64,000 nucleotides of DNA from Magnolia sinica (Eukaryota > Streptophyta > Magnoliopsida > Magnoliales > Magnoliaceae). Below are positions 10,705 through 21,436 of this stretch, piece after piece; the first letter of the stretch is position 1, and every line of letters begins with the position of its first letter. The position numbers were made by a program, and so were the translations under genes. Where the stretch lies: contig NC_080581.1 in the NCBI RefSeq assembly GCF_029962835.1, positions 21,652,001-21,716,000 on the forward strand, written 5' to 3'. Under the pieces are notes generated by a model, which had not been told where the DNA came from, made no database searches, and worked only from the letters and a program-made list of their open reading frames with translations.

Positions 10705-11184
10705 GAAATGGGGTCAAAAATCGAATTTAGCCTCGGTTGATGTTAAAAGAGGCTAAATCCATCTTTAGTCTCGGTTTTGCCTCAGTTACATAAACTGAGA
10801 CTACAACTCCCGTGGCTAAAGGCTTTAGCCTTGGTTGTTGAGAACTGAGATTAAAAGTAGTTTTAGCTTCTTCAGTTGGAGGCAACTAAGGCTAAATTTG
10901 GATTTAGTCTCAGTTGGAAACAATGGAGGTTAAAATTTTGATTTAGCCTCATTTTGAGAAAACTGAAGCTAAAAAAGGTTCTTTTAGCCTCACTTGAAAA
11001 ACTGAGGCTATAAAAGTCATTTTAGCCTCGGTTGCTAAAACTGAAGCTAAAGCCTTTAGCCACGGGAGTTTCAACCTCGGTTTGGATAACTGAGGCAAAA
11101 CTGAGGCTAAAGGCTTTAGCCTCAGTTTTTAACATCTTTAGCTACCGTTTTGAACTGAGGTTAAAGCCATCTTTTCTTGTAGTG
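10705..11184. mobile_element. Non-autonomous CACTA-type (En/Spm) foldback element, left tip missing
   Basis: The right end read on the minus strand starts CACTACAAGAAAAGATGGC, the classic CACTA terminus. Inside are many copies of a ~13-bp subterminal repeat (TTTAGCCTCGGTT and its complement AACTGAGGCTAAA) in both orientations. The two halves form a long imperfect inverted repeat: ACTCCCGTGGCTAAAGGCTT near 10806 is mirrored by its complement at about 11050-11075, and GATGTTAAAA near 10739 by TTTTAACATC near 11130. The left arm lacks about 50 bp of terminus. There is no transposase, so it is a deletion derivative or MITE. Confidence 0.75.
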
Positions 11185-11453
11185 TACATTTGTCTCTAAC
11201 AACGGATACACGAAGGAATGTGAATGGGCCAACCAGCTGAATGGCTTAGATTAAAATTTTTGTTTCCATACATGCTTCCTATGGCGGTGAGGCATCTGGA
11301 AACAACACTGGTATCAGTCGAAGCATCAGGTTCAAGAGCTAAAAGCAATGCAACGTTGCTTAGCTGTTGCAAACGATCTTGGCCCCCAAATGCTGAACTT
11401 TGTAATGAGAAATTCAGCCATTTTTATCCATAAGCATTAAGAGTGGCAGTTGA
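11185..11453. other. No recognisable gene
   Basis: One + frame at 11224-11433 gives 69 codons of unclear character (MGQPAEWLRLKFLFPY...). Another frame gives QVQELKAMQRCLAVANDLGP, which looks protein-like. Neither is recognised, and frames change within the stretch; it may be another decayed gene fragment. Confidence 0.3.
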
Positions 11454-11645
11454 TACATGTCTTTGGAATTATGCTATTGAAGTATGCAAGCGCAATCTGC
11501 CCATTTCAAATCATTCGGACATGTCTTTGGAATTATGCTATTGAAGTATGCAAGCGCAATCTGCCCATTTCAAATCATTCGGACATGTCTTTGGAATTCT
11601 GCTATTGAAGCATGCAAGCGCAATCTGCTCATTTCAAATCATTCG
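11454..11645. repeat. Tandem repeat, three copies of 64 bp
   Basis: Three consecutive 64-bp units start near 11454, 11518 and 11582 (GACATGTCTTTGGAATTATG ... CAAATCATTCG). Units 1 and 2 are nearly identical; unit 3 differs at three positions by eye. High identity indicates a recent expansion, about 700 bp upstream of the DUF247 start codon. Confidence 0.95.
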
Positions 11646-12298
11646 AATGACACCAACCGTTGAAACCTTTCTAAGGGCCAGTGATATTTTTTTACCATCG
11701 AACCTATTAATAAGGCCACGTAGACGTGGTTGAAGTGAATAAACTGATCTGAGACTTCTCAACTCCCAAGAATTTTTAATGGTGGACGTTCAATTCCCAC
11801 TTTGTGGTCCACTTAATCCTTGGACTTGCCACATTTTTTGGATAATATCTTAAGATGATCCGGGCAAAACGATGAACAGTGTGGATAGTTTGGATAAGAC
11901 TGTTACATCACGGTTACCATCCGGGCAGCGGTAGGACGCAACGCACGTCTCTCTCCGCCACTCTCCGTTAGTCATTTTGATAGGATTTATTTATTTATTT
12001 AATTTTAATGTATTAAAAAATTGCCTATGTTGGAGTGGCGCTGGACCAATGAAAACCCTGGAGTAAGGGAGTTCCTGACTCTAGGAAACACCAGATCCGC
12101 AGTCGACTGGCCAGAAATCTTGGGGACTGGAGTAGATGAGTGACTAGAACGAGCCAACTTGCGAATTATTGGAGAGAAGGGGAGACTGTTACGTGTTTGT
12201 TTCATCTCCTTTGTCCACTATCTTCGGATATGCTAATGAACTATTACCACAGTTTTCTTCTTGAATTGTCAACGAGAATGACCGTCCAAAATCTTATG

Positions 12299-12306
12299 CA
12301 TGCATG
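12299..12306 (+). promoter_or_regulatory. RY motif (CATGCATG) upstream of DUF247 start
   Basis: A perfect CATGCATG palindrome, the core recognised by plant B3-domain factors in seed-expressed promoters, lies 46 bp before the chosen start codon. It overlaps an alternative upstream ATG and may be in the 5' UTR, so any regulatory role is speculative. Confidence 0.25.
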
Positions 12307-12351
12307 CCCTCACATCTTCAATTGCTCCTTCATCACCCTCCAAACAAAGCA

Positions 12352-13995
12352 ATGGCCTCAGAGGAACAGGCTATGGATTCACCTCTACGGAGACATGATC
12401 TCAAGTGGGTCGAGCAGATCAGTCGAAGCCTCGAGGTGGAATTTGAAGACAAGCAAATACCCGTCAGCATCTTTACCATCCCCAAAACCCTGGCTTCCAC
12501 TAAAGTGGAGGCTTACGCTCCTCAACAAGTCGCCCTGGGCCCTTACCATCACCATCGATCAGACCTCTACGAGATGGAGCGGTACAAGCTCTCTTCAGCT
12601 CGAAGAACCCAAAAACAACTCACCACTGGTAAGTTACGGGACGTTGTGGCCCGCTTCATGGAGCATGAAAGCTGCATCCGGGCTAACTACCACAAATACT
12701 TGGATTTCGATGGAGAAACCCTAGCATGGATGTTGGCAATCGATGCCGCATTCTTGTTAGAGTACCTACAGGGATTCAACACAGAGAGTGCGGCATCACT
12801 CACTAGAATTCCTTCAAATATGTTGCATTTGATCGATTACACTGGACGGAAAATCGCCTGCCGTGCAATCCTCAGAGACATTATCATGTTGGAGAACCAG
12901 ATTCCTCTCTTTCTACTAAGAGAGCTTCTTGGATTTCACCAACATGAAAACCCTGATGAGGTGCTGGCGATGATGGTGAAGGGTCTGCACAAAGTTCTAT
13001 CTCCCTTCAAAGCGATGGATGATTTCGCATCAAACGAAGAAGAATTTCTAGCTACAGGTCATCACCTGCTGGAGCTTCTCTATTACATGCTTGTGCCTGC
13101 AACAAACCAAGGAGGATCAGTCGCGATCTCTGTTGAGATTGAGGACCAAGTCGAAAAACAAGAACAAGAGAAAGAAGGACGTTTCAGTAAAGCCTTCCCA
13201 TCCATGTCGAATGTATTATCATGCGTTTTCTTGGCTCCCGCTCACTGCATAAGAAGAATTTTAGGGTTGAAAGGAATCAAGGTCATGCTGAAACTACCAT
13301 TGCAAATCATTGGAATGATCCGTGGTGGGTTTTCCACAAAAGACGCGCTTGAAAAAATAATAACGTCGGTGGTAGGAGTGGCGGAAGATGTAGATTCGTC
13401 AGCCTCTCAGACAGACACACCTCTCGTAGAAGAGCTCACCATCCCCAACGTAACACAACTCTCAAATGCCGGCATCAAGTTCCATCCTGCCAGGGGTGGC
13501 TTCACCACCATTGAGTTCGACCTCTTGTCTACGACATTCTATCTACCAACCATCGATTTGGATGAGAACTCGGAGGTTGTGATGCGGAATCTCATCGCGT
13601 ATGAGGCGTCGGTTGGTATGGAAGTGATGGTACTCACACGGTACACGGATTTGATGAAGGGGATCATCGATGGCGAGGAAGACGTGAAATTGCTAAGGGA
13701 GGCGGGAATCGTCTTGAATCATCTGAAGAGCGACGCGGAGGTCGTGATGCTTTGGGATAGCATGAGCAAAGGCATAACGGCGACGAAGGCACCGGTCCTT
13801 GACAAGGCGATCAACCGCATCAATACATACTACGGAACAAGATGGAATGTTAGGGCTAAGCGGCTTATGAAGAAGTATCTGTATGGTTCATGGGCACTTC
13901 TCACCTTCTTAGCAGCCATCGTTCTGTTGCTGCTCACCGCATTGCAAGCCTTTTGTATTATGCACAATTGCAGCCGTTCGATTTCTTCCGCATAA
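12352..13995 (+). CDS. DUF247 family membrane protein (547 aa)
   Basis: Intact single-exon ORF of a plant-specific family of unknown biochemistry; one grass DUF247 pair is linked to the S self-incompatibility locus, but nothing here indicates that role. Family landmarks, numbered from this start: YAPQQVALGPYHH (55-67) and MERYK (75-79), where the family has Y.P..VSIGP.HHG and ME..K; E.CIR.NY (106-113); ML.IDAAFLLEYL (127-139); RDIIMLENQIPLFLLREL (175-192); IPNVTQLSNAGIKF (364-377); FDLLSTTFYLPTIDLD (389-404); RNLIAYE (412-418); one C-terminal membrane helix, SWALLTFLAAIVLLLLTALQ (513-532). The family usually has a cytosolic or extracellular body anchored by such a tail. An in-frame ATG at 12304 would add 16 residues; I prefer 12352 because its context AAGCAATGGCC fits the plant start consensus and the extra residues are not family-like. 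No stops or frameshifts. It stands alone among transposon debris, without recognisable co-regulated neighbours. Confidence 0.93.
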   Translation: MASEEQAMDSPLRRHDLKWVEQISRSLEVEFEDKQIPVSIFTIPKTLASTKVEAYAPQQVALGPYHHHRSDLYEMERYKLSSARRTQKQLTTGKLRDVVARFMEHESCIRANYHKYLDFDGETLAWMLAIDAAFLLEYLQGFNTESAASLTRIPSNMLHLIDYTGRKIACRAILRDIIMLENQIPLFLLRELLGFHQHENPDEVLAMMVKGLHKVLSPFKAMDDFASNEEEFLATGHHLLELLYYMLVPATNQGGSVAISVEIEDQVEKQEQEKEGRFSKAFPSMSNVLSCVFLAPAHCIRRILGLKGIKVMLKLPLQIIGMIRGGFSTKDALEKIITSVVGVAEDVDSSASQTDTPLVEELTIPNVTQLSNAGIKFHPARGGFTTIEFDLLSTTFYLPTIDLDENSEVVMRNLIAYEASVGMEVMVLTRYTDLMKGIIDGEEDVKLLREAGIVLNHLKSDAEVVMLWDSMSKGITATKAPVLDKAINRINTYYGTRWNVRAKRLMKKYLYGSWALLTFLAAIVLLLLTALQAFCIMHNCSRSISSA

Positions 13996-14311
13996 ATATA
14001 TCTTGAAATGTAAACCATCTGTATGGTGCAATTTATCCATCGATAAGTACAGTTCTATGAACGTTGGCCTTTAAATGGACGGTTAGAATAATCTGTTCTG
14101 GGTAATTTAAATATAGTCCATCTGAGATTGGTCCACTAAGTGGGAAGTCTGGATCTACGGGCATAATTGACTTGTGGGCTAATAAGTTTGTTTGTATGCT
14201 GCTGTGGGTTGTCTTCTCGATTGTACCAAAAGGTTTGTATCGTCTTCTTAATTTTAGGATCGAATTCCACTGAAGACAGCATTTTGATTCTGTTTTTGAG
14301 ACGCGGATTAA

Positions 14312-14914
14312 GGAAGCGGATTGGATGGTGTACCACACATCAGCTCTATAGCTGCTGTAGGTACGTGTCGTGCTAGCACTGAAGCTGCTCCTAGTTGTAG
14401 GAACGGTTCAAAGGAAATCAAAGTGACATGGGCCTATAGTGATGTATTTATAATATCTACACCGTTCATCTATTTTTAGAGATCATTTTATAATATTATC
14501 CCAAAAATGAATCATATCCAAAGATCATCTGGACCACACCACAAATAACAGCTGAAATAATGATTTTCACAGTTAAACAATTTGTAGGGCCCACCATAAC
14601 GTTTATTTTCCATCCAATCTGTTTATAAGGTCAAAAAGACCTGGATGAAGAGGAAATTTTTTATCCCTATTCATCCAAAACTTTTGTGACCCAAAAAGGG
14701 TTTCAATGATAGACGCTCAATCTCCCACTGTTTTTTCCAGTGTGGTCTACTTGATAGTTAGATCTGTCTTATTTTTTGTCTCAAGCATTAAGACAAGCTC
14801 GTCAAATGGATGGACAGTTTATATATAATACATCCCTCATGATTAGACCCACAGAACTTGCTGACGTAAATACACTATATAGCCGGTGTGAGGTACGCCA
14901 GCCAATCCGCTTCC
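14312..14914. mobile_element. MITE with ~23-bp terminal inverted repeats
   Basis: The left end GGAAGCGGATTGGATGGTGT and the right end (complement of GGTACGCCAGCCAATCCGCTTCC at 14892-14914) match with about three differences. No coding capacity. The interior contains a module (CCCACCATAACGTTTATTTT ... AGTGTGGTCTACTTGAT) that recurs at about 33575-33745, 39325-39500 and 58265-58440 inside family A LTRs. Flanks share ...GATTA on both sides, but I could not define a clean duplication. Confidence 0.55.
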
Positions 14915-15465
14915 CCCGATTAGTTACTTACAGGTTTAACAGCGAGACTGGCTACTGAAGTGACGTCACCATGTTTTGTGCACCCATCATGACGTATGTT
15001 TAGTATCCATACCGTCCATCCATTTGAAGAGATAATTTTAGGGCATGATATAAAGAATGATTCAGATCTAAAGCTACAGTAATGTCCACCATAAAAAAAC
15101 AGTGGAAAGAGTGACGCCCACTATTAAAAAATTACAAGAGCTACGAAGGTTTACCATCAAGCTGATATTTGTGTTTTCCCTTATTTTGTGTCTGCTTTAA
15201 AACATAAACAGGTGGATCTCAAATAAGCATCAAGCTGGACCTTCGGAAGGTTTCAACGGTGGGCGTCACTCTCCCTGCTGTTTTCTGTGGTGGGCCCACC
15301 CCAGCCCTTGATCTGCCTCATTCTTTTGCCCTAAATTGATCTCTCCAAATGTATGTACCATGTGGTACAATACATACATCATGGTGGCCCACAGAACTCG
15401 GTTACGTCACTTCAGTAGCGAGTCTCGCTAGTCAACCTGCCAGTAGCCAATCCGCGTCCCTGTTT
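14915..15465. mobile_element. Second, adjacent MITE-like inverted-repeat element
   Basis: The ends are long imperfect inverted repeats. The left contains GCGAGACTGGCTACTGAAGT then GACGTCACC (14942-14970). The right contains GGTTACGTCACTTCAGTAGC then GAGTCTCGC (about 15402-15430), and both extend outward through CAGGTT and GATT.G.T. Inner sequences also fold back (GTGACGCCCACT near 15111 with GTGGGCGTCACT near 15260). No ORF. Its left end touches the right end of the previous MITE. Confidence 0.55.
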
Positions 15466-17434
15466 TCGCAGGTGGGGCCATTGTTCAGTGATCCAAGCCT
15501 TTGGCCCGATGCCAGCTAGCATTCGCAGGCAGTTCCTCAGCTTCTTCAACATTCCAAGATTCTCAAAAGAATCATTGATTTTTTTTTTTTTTTTTTTTCG
15601 GTTGAAGGTAAACCGTCCGTGTACTATTCTTAACCGTTTGTCTCCTAGATATGGCTAGATACGGATTGAGTGTTAGGATTGTCCTATAAGGATGTTTTGG
15701 GCATGATCATTATCCATGGTGGGCGCAAGGGATAAACATTTCGAATTATTGACCCATTGTCCCACTTGAAAACAATGAAATTTTCGTGTCTTTTTTTTCA
15801 GTCTTGTTGTATTCGATTTAGTGACAGCTCGTTTTTTGACCCCACCTTACCTTACTTAGGGAGGGTTTATTGGCTGTGGTCCATCTTCTACAATCTAGAT
15901 AAGGAAAGACAAACGTTTGGATATCATTCAAAGAAATAATTCAATGCTCTCGGAGCATGACGGAGGGAGGACGTGTAGAGGTTGGAGCACTGTCTTTCTT
16001 ACAAAGATACGTCAAATCCACAAAGACAGATAGAAAATAAAAAAATAATAATTCTAATAAAATTTGTAATAATTTGATTGATGATGAAAAACGAGCTTAC
16101 AATCTCTGAAATAATAACATAAACCCTAAGAAGAAGTTTTAGAATTAAACTATAACTAAAACTCTTAGAAATTGTAACTTACTATAAACAGTAAACTTAC
16201 TATTTATAGATGGTTGTGATTCCTACTACTATGCATGGTTTTCGGCCAAAAATAATAAGTGTCTTATTTGGTTGAACCATGATATTCCTTTAATTTTTCT
16301 AAGCACTTTTCATACTGGACACAACTCCTAAAGCCCAACGTAAGAGTTACGATCAAACTAGAACTTACTAAAAAATGGTAAAAACGAAAATAAACAGGTA
16401 TTTCGACCGTTGATCTGATGGAATCTCATAAATTCGGCGTGGGCAATCTGGTCTAGCAGGTTGGGTGGCTAAAGTATCTCGTCCTACCCCAAAATCGTAT
16501 ATAGCATAGCGGATAACTCATTCCAGTTTGTGAGATACATCCATCCGTTATAAGTTCTGACGGTGCGGATCACCTCCGTCTCCAATTGGGCCTTTTCTGG
16601 TCCATCTTGGCCATGAAAATATCCGCGACCCGCTCTACATCAAAGCGCCATAAGTTATAATTCTCCTAGTTACATTGAAACCTTATTCAGTCTAATTCAT
16701 CTATATGAACTGTGCATGAAGTTCAAAACACATTTCATATGCTACGGTGCAAAACTCACACGATTAGGATGATCCAATCCATCCTTGATTTTCTAGGGCA
16801 TCATTTTTCCATGCAATGGATGGAATTGTTACAATTACCTAACAAAAGTAATTCGTTAGAATCATAAGCAATCCAGGATAGAACTAACAAATATTAGATG
16901 GATCAAATTATTGATTGTACTTTTTTTTTTTTTTTGGTTTTGTGTGTGTGTGTGTAAAAGAATCACGACAATCCATATTGACGCTACGGATGCTAGTGGG
17001 TCACACTAGCATATGAAATGGGGACACGTGCAAGATTAGGTAGCTCAGGTGGGTGGGTTATTAGAATGGTCAATGGATAAGACAAGATAAACAGAGGTAC
17101 TGTAAAAAAAAATTATGTAATGTTTTTGAACAGTGGGTAGATCGGGTCGACTTGTTCTAAAGGGTTTTCCATGCTCTTCTCATTTATTTAAATGTATTCC
17201 TTTGATTGTCTCAAATCAATATACATCACGCTAAAAAAAGAAGAAAAGAAAGGAGAAAAAAAGAAAAAGAAAAAGAATAGGTCGAGAGAAAGGAGGGTCG
17301 AAACAGTTCACCTTCAGGTTGCAATCGACAATAAATAATATTCCGTTTATCCTCAGAAAAAGACGAGAGGTTTAGAAACTTTCATGAATAAAGATCGTTC
17401 TCATGGGAACTTTAATAATGTATATATTTTAAAA
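15466..17434. other. Gene-free stretch with LTR-like debris and homopolymers
   Basis: Contains a run of 20 T at 15579-15598, an AT-rich segment at about 16020-16250 with a minus-strand TATA-like CTATAAATAG (16201-16210), and a T run followed by (GT)n at 16920-16955. The layout of the 15960-16900 part (polyA-rich, TATA, conserved tail) suggests an old LTR in reverse orientation, but I found no partner, primer site or duplication. Confidence 0.3.
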
Positions 17435-18109
17435 GGCGCAGGATCCTACAAAGTTTTGTAGGATAAGCTTATCCAAGAAAACTTTTTATGGTGCCCATTG
17501 CTTGTATGTTAATGGCATTACATCCATCCATCATATAAGAACTTTATTTTTATCCATGGATCACAAAATCAGGCTGATCCAAAACTAAAGTGGGCTAGAC
17601 CATGTAAAATCATACCGAAAATATCTAAAATCACATTTTGTGGCTATATGTTAATGGCATCACATCCATCCATCATATAAGAACTTTATTGTTCTCCTTT
17701 GATCACAAAAATAAGTCTGATCCATAACTAAAATAGGCTAGACCATGTAAAATCATGCCAAAAATATCTAAAATCACGTTTTGTGGCTTGCCTAAATTTT
17801 AGAATTACATGATATTTGTGGTGTCCATTCATCTTGATCAATGCATCATGAGAATGGATTGGATGACGTATAGAAAAACAAAGTGGGCCCCAAATGTATC
17901 GTGAAAAGTTTTTAATGGTTGGTCCCCTATCCCCAACTATTCTTTCTGTGCCTCCACCTAAGTTTTAGATCATCCTGGCTTTAGGAAGCCAAGAAGAACA
18001 TGAGGGGCACACATGATAGACAGATAAGATATTGTTTACACATCACAGTGCGCTCACAAAATTTTTTAATTTGTATGATAAGCTTAACCTACAAAGCGGA
18101 TCCTGCCTC
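17435..18109. mobile_element. Mutator-like MITE with 9-bp target-site duplication
   Basis: The same 9 bases, ATTTTAAAA, flank the element at 17426-17434 and 18110-18118. The ends are inverted repeats: left GGCGCAGGATCC followed by TTTGTAGGATAAGCTTATC, right (complement) GAGGCAGGATCC followed by TTTGTAGGTTAAGCTTATC. A 9-bp duplication is the signature of Mutator-like transposition (8 bp would indicate hAT). No transposase: a non-autonomous element 675 bp long, carrying an internal tandem duplication. Confidence 0.75.
17505..17788. repeat. Two-copy tandem repeat of 142 bp inside the MITE
   Basis: Two consecutive copies begin TATGTTAATGGCAT at 17505 and 17647 and end TTTTGTGGCT. They are about 90% identical by eye, so the duplication arose within the element after or before insertion. 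Confidence 0.85.
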
Positions 18110-19428
18110 ATTTTAAAAATTAGTTGTTGACTTTGCGGTAGAAGTTATTTTGCTTCAATTTTATATGGTTTTGATGTAATTTCATGCACTCCCAAGGTAG
18201 CTATTAAATGGACATGGATTCATGCAAAATAATATTATGTAAGGTTCTATGGGCAGTTCTATATGAGAGTCGAGTCAAAAACGAATTTCATCATCTTTTC
18301 TTCATTTTGAGCAAGTAAAATTTTATAATTTTTGATTGAACATTGCACCCTTGAGATGACTCTTGCAATGGATGTTTATGTACAAGGTGAAACTTTCTTT
18401 CTTTCCTTATAATTATGATTTTTCCTCTTTTAGTCTCTCTCTCCCTCTCTGTCTCTCATCACATACATGGACCACATAAGCCATGCTTTTTCTCAACTTC
18501 AGTATAGTTCATGGTTTAGTCGACTCCATGTGATCATTCTCCTCCATAATTCCTCCATTGGGGAGTTGTTTGATACTCTGGTGCATATGTAGCTTGATCC
18601 ACAAGAAGTTTGGATTGGTACACATGGTGTATATTAACTCAAAACTGACTAAATTGTGGAACTCATTATTGCTATCTAAAAATCAGATTGGCTGAACAAT
18701 CCTTACTCTAGTTCATGGACCTTCTATTTTAAAATAAGGTCATTGAATATTTTTCATTTGTAACCATCTAATAAATATACAACAATGTGATATTTAACAA
18801 CCAAATAAGACTAAGTTTTTATTCATGATACATATAAAATAGTACCCATAATTTGAATGGTGTAACTTTAATTACTTGCATGCAACATATGTAATTACTA
18901 ACTACTTCGCATATCATCTATCATGCTCAACAATGTCAAAGTATTTCTCTAATCCTTCCGCAAGCAATTGTTAATCATTTTAATTGAACTTTTTGGTGTT
19001 TTAATTGAAAATGACTTACATCTTGAAATAGCTATGGGAAATAAACTTGAATATAATAAAACATAAAAATATATGGAACTTCCGATATGTTTAAGATGAT
19101 TATATGGGGAAGATGTGTCAGAGTTTTCTTTCTTGGGCGAGGCACAAACATAGTCATTGTCTTTGAGATAGTTCATGTAAGGTCCATGAATAAAAAGGAA
19201 ATTTTTAAAAGAGATTTCATATCTCATATCTATATACTCTATCTTATCTCTTATCTTATCTATATTTTATCTCATATTTTATCTCTATCCATAATCCTTC
19301 TTCCTTTTATATATCTCTAACTCTCCTCGTATTTCTCAATCTTTCAAACGAGCCTTTCTTTTTAAAGAGGGTGTCATGAGATGAGTTCTACTCTAACTCA
19401 TATATGAACCAAAAGGCCCCTTATGTAC

Positions 19429-19430
<2 letters not shown>
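18110..19430. other. Gene-free AT-rich stretch
   Basis: No recognised ORF. A simple ATCTTATCTC/ATCTCATAT tract spans about 19215-19320 and produces a spurious hydrophobic ORF (19087-19320). Confidence 0.45.

Positions 19431-19432
<2 letters not shown>

Positions 19433-19468
<36 letters not shown>
19433..19468. repeat. (GA)18 microsatellite
   Basis: Uninterrupted GA dinucleotide run. Confidence 0.98.
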
Positions 19469-19469
<1 letters not shown>

Positions 19470-19974
19470 GGAGATTTTGAAGAGCTTAGATCTGGTAAGT
19501 TTATTACCCTTCTTTCATTATTTTTCTGTGCATTTAATGTAATTTGACCCGATATATGTAATGAACGGTGTGTATCAGGAAAACGTTCATTGCATTGATT
19601 TGTTGGTATATACGATGTAAATATGATAGAAGTCTAAAATTCCATGTGAAGTTTCTTATTGTAGAAATTGATTGGTGTGCAGCTAGTCAAATTCGATTAG
19701 ATCTATATGAATCATATGATCCTTAAGGCAAAAATATACAAGGGCCCTAACTTGCAAATCAATTCGACTATCAGATGGGCCACACTAGTCAGATCTAGAA
19801 GTGTTTAATAAGGAAAACTTAGATCTTTACACAATTGTTTGTATCACTTAGATAGAAGGAAAAGATGAGTCATCGGTGTATGCGTAGTCAGATCCTCGCC
19901 ATTCATCCAACATGTAAAGGCAAAATATGCTAGAACTTTAAGAATCTGAATGATCCAATCATCCGGTGGGCCAC

Positions 19975-21412
19975 TGTTGAGTGTCAAATATTGCATATTT
20001 TTCCATATTTATATCTTGGTTTTATGAACATGATACTGCTTAATGGTCTATTTTATACATGTTTGTGTTGTAAGGTGAATTTGAGAGCTTGGATTGAAAA
20101 GAATATTAAAAGCAAGGATATAATACTCAAGAATCACCAAGCTAAAGATTGGATCTTAGAAGACCAAGAATGAAGAATTCACATGCTAAAGATTTAAGAA
20201 AACCAAGTGAGGAATGAAGAGAATTGAAGACTTGAAGTGAAGAAAAGGAATCCTAAAAATTCACGTGCTTCGACCAGCCTTGGGCTCGACTAGTCCTAGC
20301 TCTGCTTCGACCAGCCTTGGATCTGGCTTGACTAGTTGAAGAAACTTCGGATCGAACTCCAATAACATTATTTTCTAATTTCGCGCGATTCTCGACTAGT
20401 CGAAGGTGACCCTTGACTAGTTGAAGGTAATTCTCGACCAGTCAAATACTGTCCTCAATTAGTAGAAGGTTACACAGATTTTGCGTAGAGTGCGTAAATT
20501 TGATGTGGTTTACGAACTTTCCAACTCGGTGCAAAAGTTAAAGTTTCCCAACTATAAATAAGAGTTCATAGGATGTTCCTAGGCATCTTCTAGGGTTTAA
20601 GGAGTGAAAAAAAATGATGGAGAGCCGTCGCCAAGAGTTTTTCCTTTCCTTCCGTAGTTTGTTTTTATGTTTTATTTACGAGTTCTTAGTTCGATCATGT
20701 CTATAGTTGGTTAAACTCTTAGCTAGGGATAAGTTGTAAAGCTTGTAGTGTGATTGAGATGTTTGCTTTGCTTTGATTAATGTTTTGTTGAACCTCATGC
20801 ATTTTAGTTTTTTATTAAGGAATATTTTTAGTTTTTAATGGTTTGTTGTGACAAATTATAATTGATCTGCAATTGCTTTGAATATTTCTTTTCCTGATTT
20901 GAGATTGTGAAATTAGTAAGTCTCGTTGTTCACCATCATCCCTTGGGCATGCTAAGGTGATGGAATCCTTTATAATCTTTACAATTCTCCTATGACTGGT
21001 TGTGGGATTGGTATATCCTATTGTTTGCCATTATCTCCTGGGCATGGTTGGATGATGGAATCACTTTCAATCCTCATAATTCTCATTCGTTGAGATTAGG
21101 TTCATGAGAAGTTAAGAGATTCAATTATTTCTAATTTTCAATTGGATAGGATAGGACTCCAATTCCAGTTAGATTTCCTGAATCAAGCAAGGTAGTATCT
21201 TGAGAAGCTACAAGTGGATCCTTGGCACCCTAACTCATTTTAATTGATAGTTTTCACCTTAATCACAATTATTAACTTTATTCTAGATTTCTCTTCTCAT
21301 AGTTTTAATTCTAGTTAAATTCAGAAACGTACAAGTTCAGTCCTTGTGGATTTGACCTTGGTCTCACCAAGATTATTACTACATCACGACCCTACACTTG
21401 GGGTTGTGAACA
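19975..21412 (+). repeat. 5' LTR of family B retrotransposon
   Basis: Begins TGTTGAGTGTCAAATATTGC and ends TTGGGGTTGTGAACA, followed six bases later by a primer site. The same termini recur at 52900 and 60826, which fixes both edges. A plus-strand TATA box (CTATAAATAAG) lies at about 20549-20559. The centre (20265-20465) holds CGACTAGTCGAAGG / CGACCAGCCTTGG motifs. It is 1438 bp long. The rest of its element is interrupted near 22644 by a family A element. Confidence 0.85.
20549..20559 (+). promoter_or_regulatory. TATA box of family B LTR
   Basis: CTATAAATAAG in the same orientation as the LTR. It is about 860 bp from the LTR's 3' edge, leaving room for a transcribed leader. Confidence 0.5.
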
Positions 21413-21418
21413 AGTTTT

Positions 21419-21436
21419 TGGCAACGTTGCCGGGGA
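21419..21436 (+). other. Primer-binding site of family B, tRNA-Asp type
   Basis: TGGCAACGTTGCCGGGGA matches 16 of 18 bases of TGGCGCCGTTGCCGGGGA, the complement of the plant tRNA-Asp 3' end used by Athila-type and related Ty3/gypsy elements. It sits six bases after the LTR end, as expected for minus-strand priming. Confidence 0.85.

Noticed and set aside
12140-12724. 194-codon + ORF overlapping the DUF247 gene in another frame
   Set aside because: Shadow frame of the DUF247 coding sequence, which has the family motifs. This frame has none.
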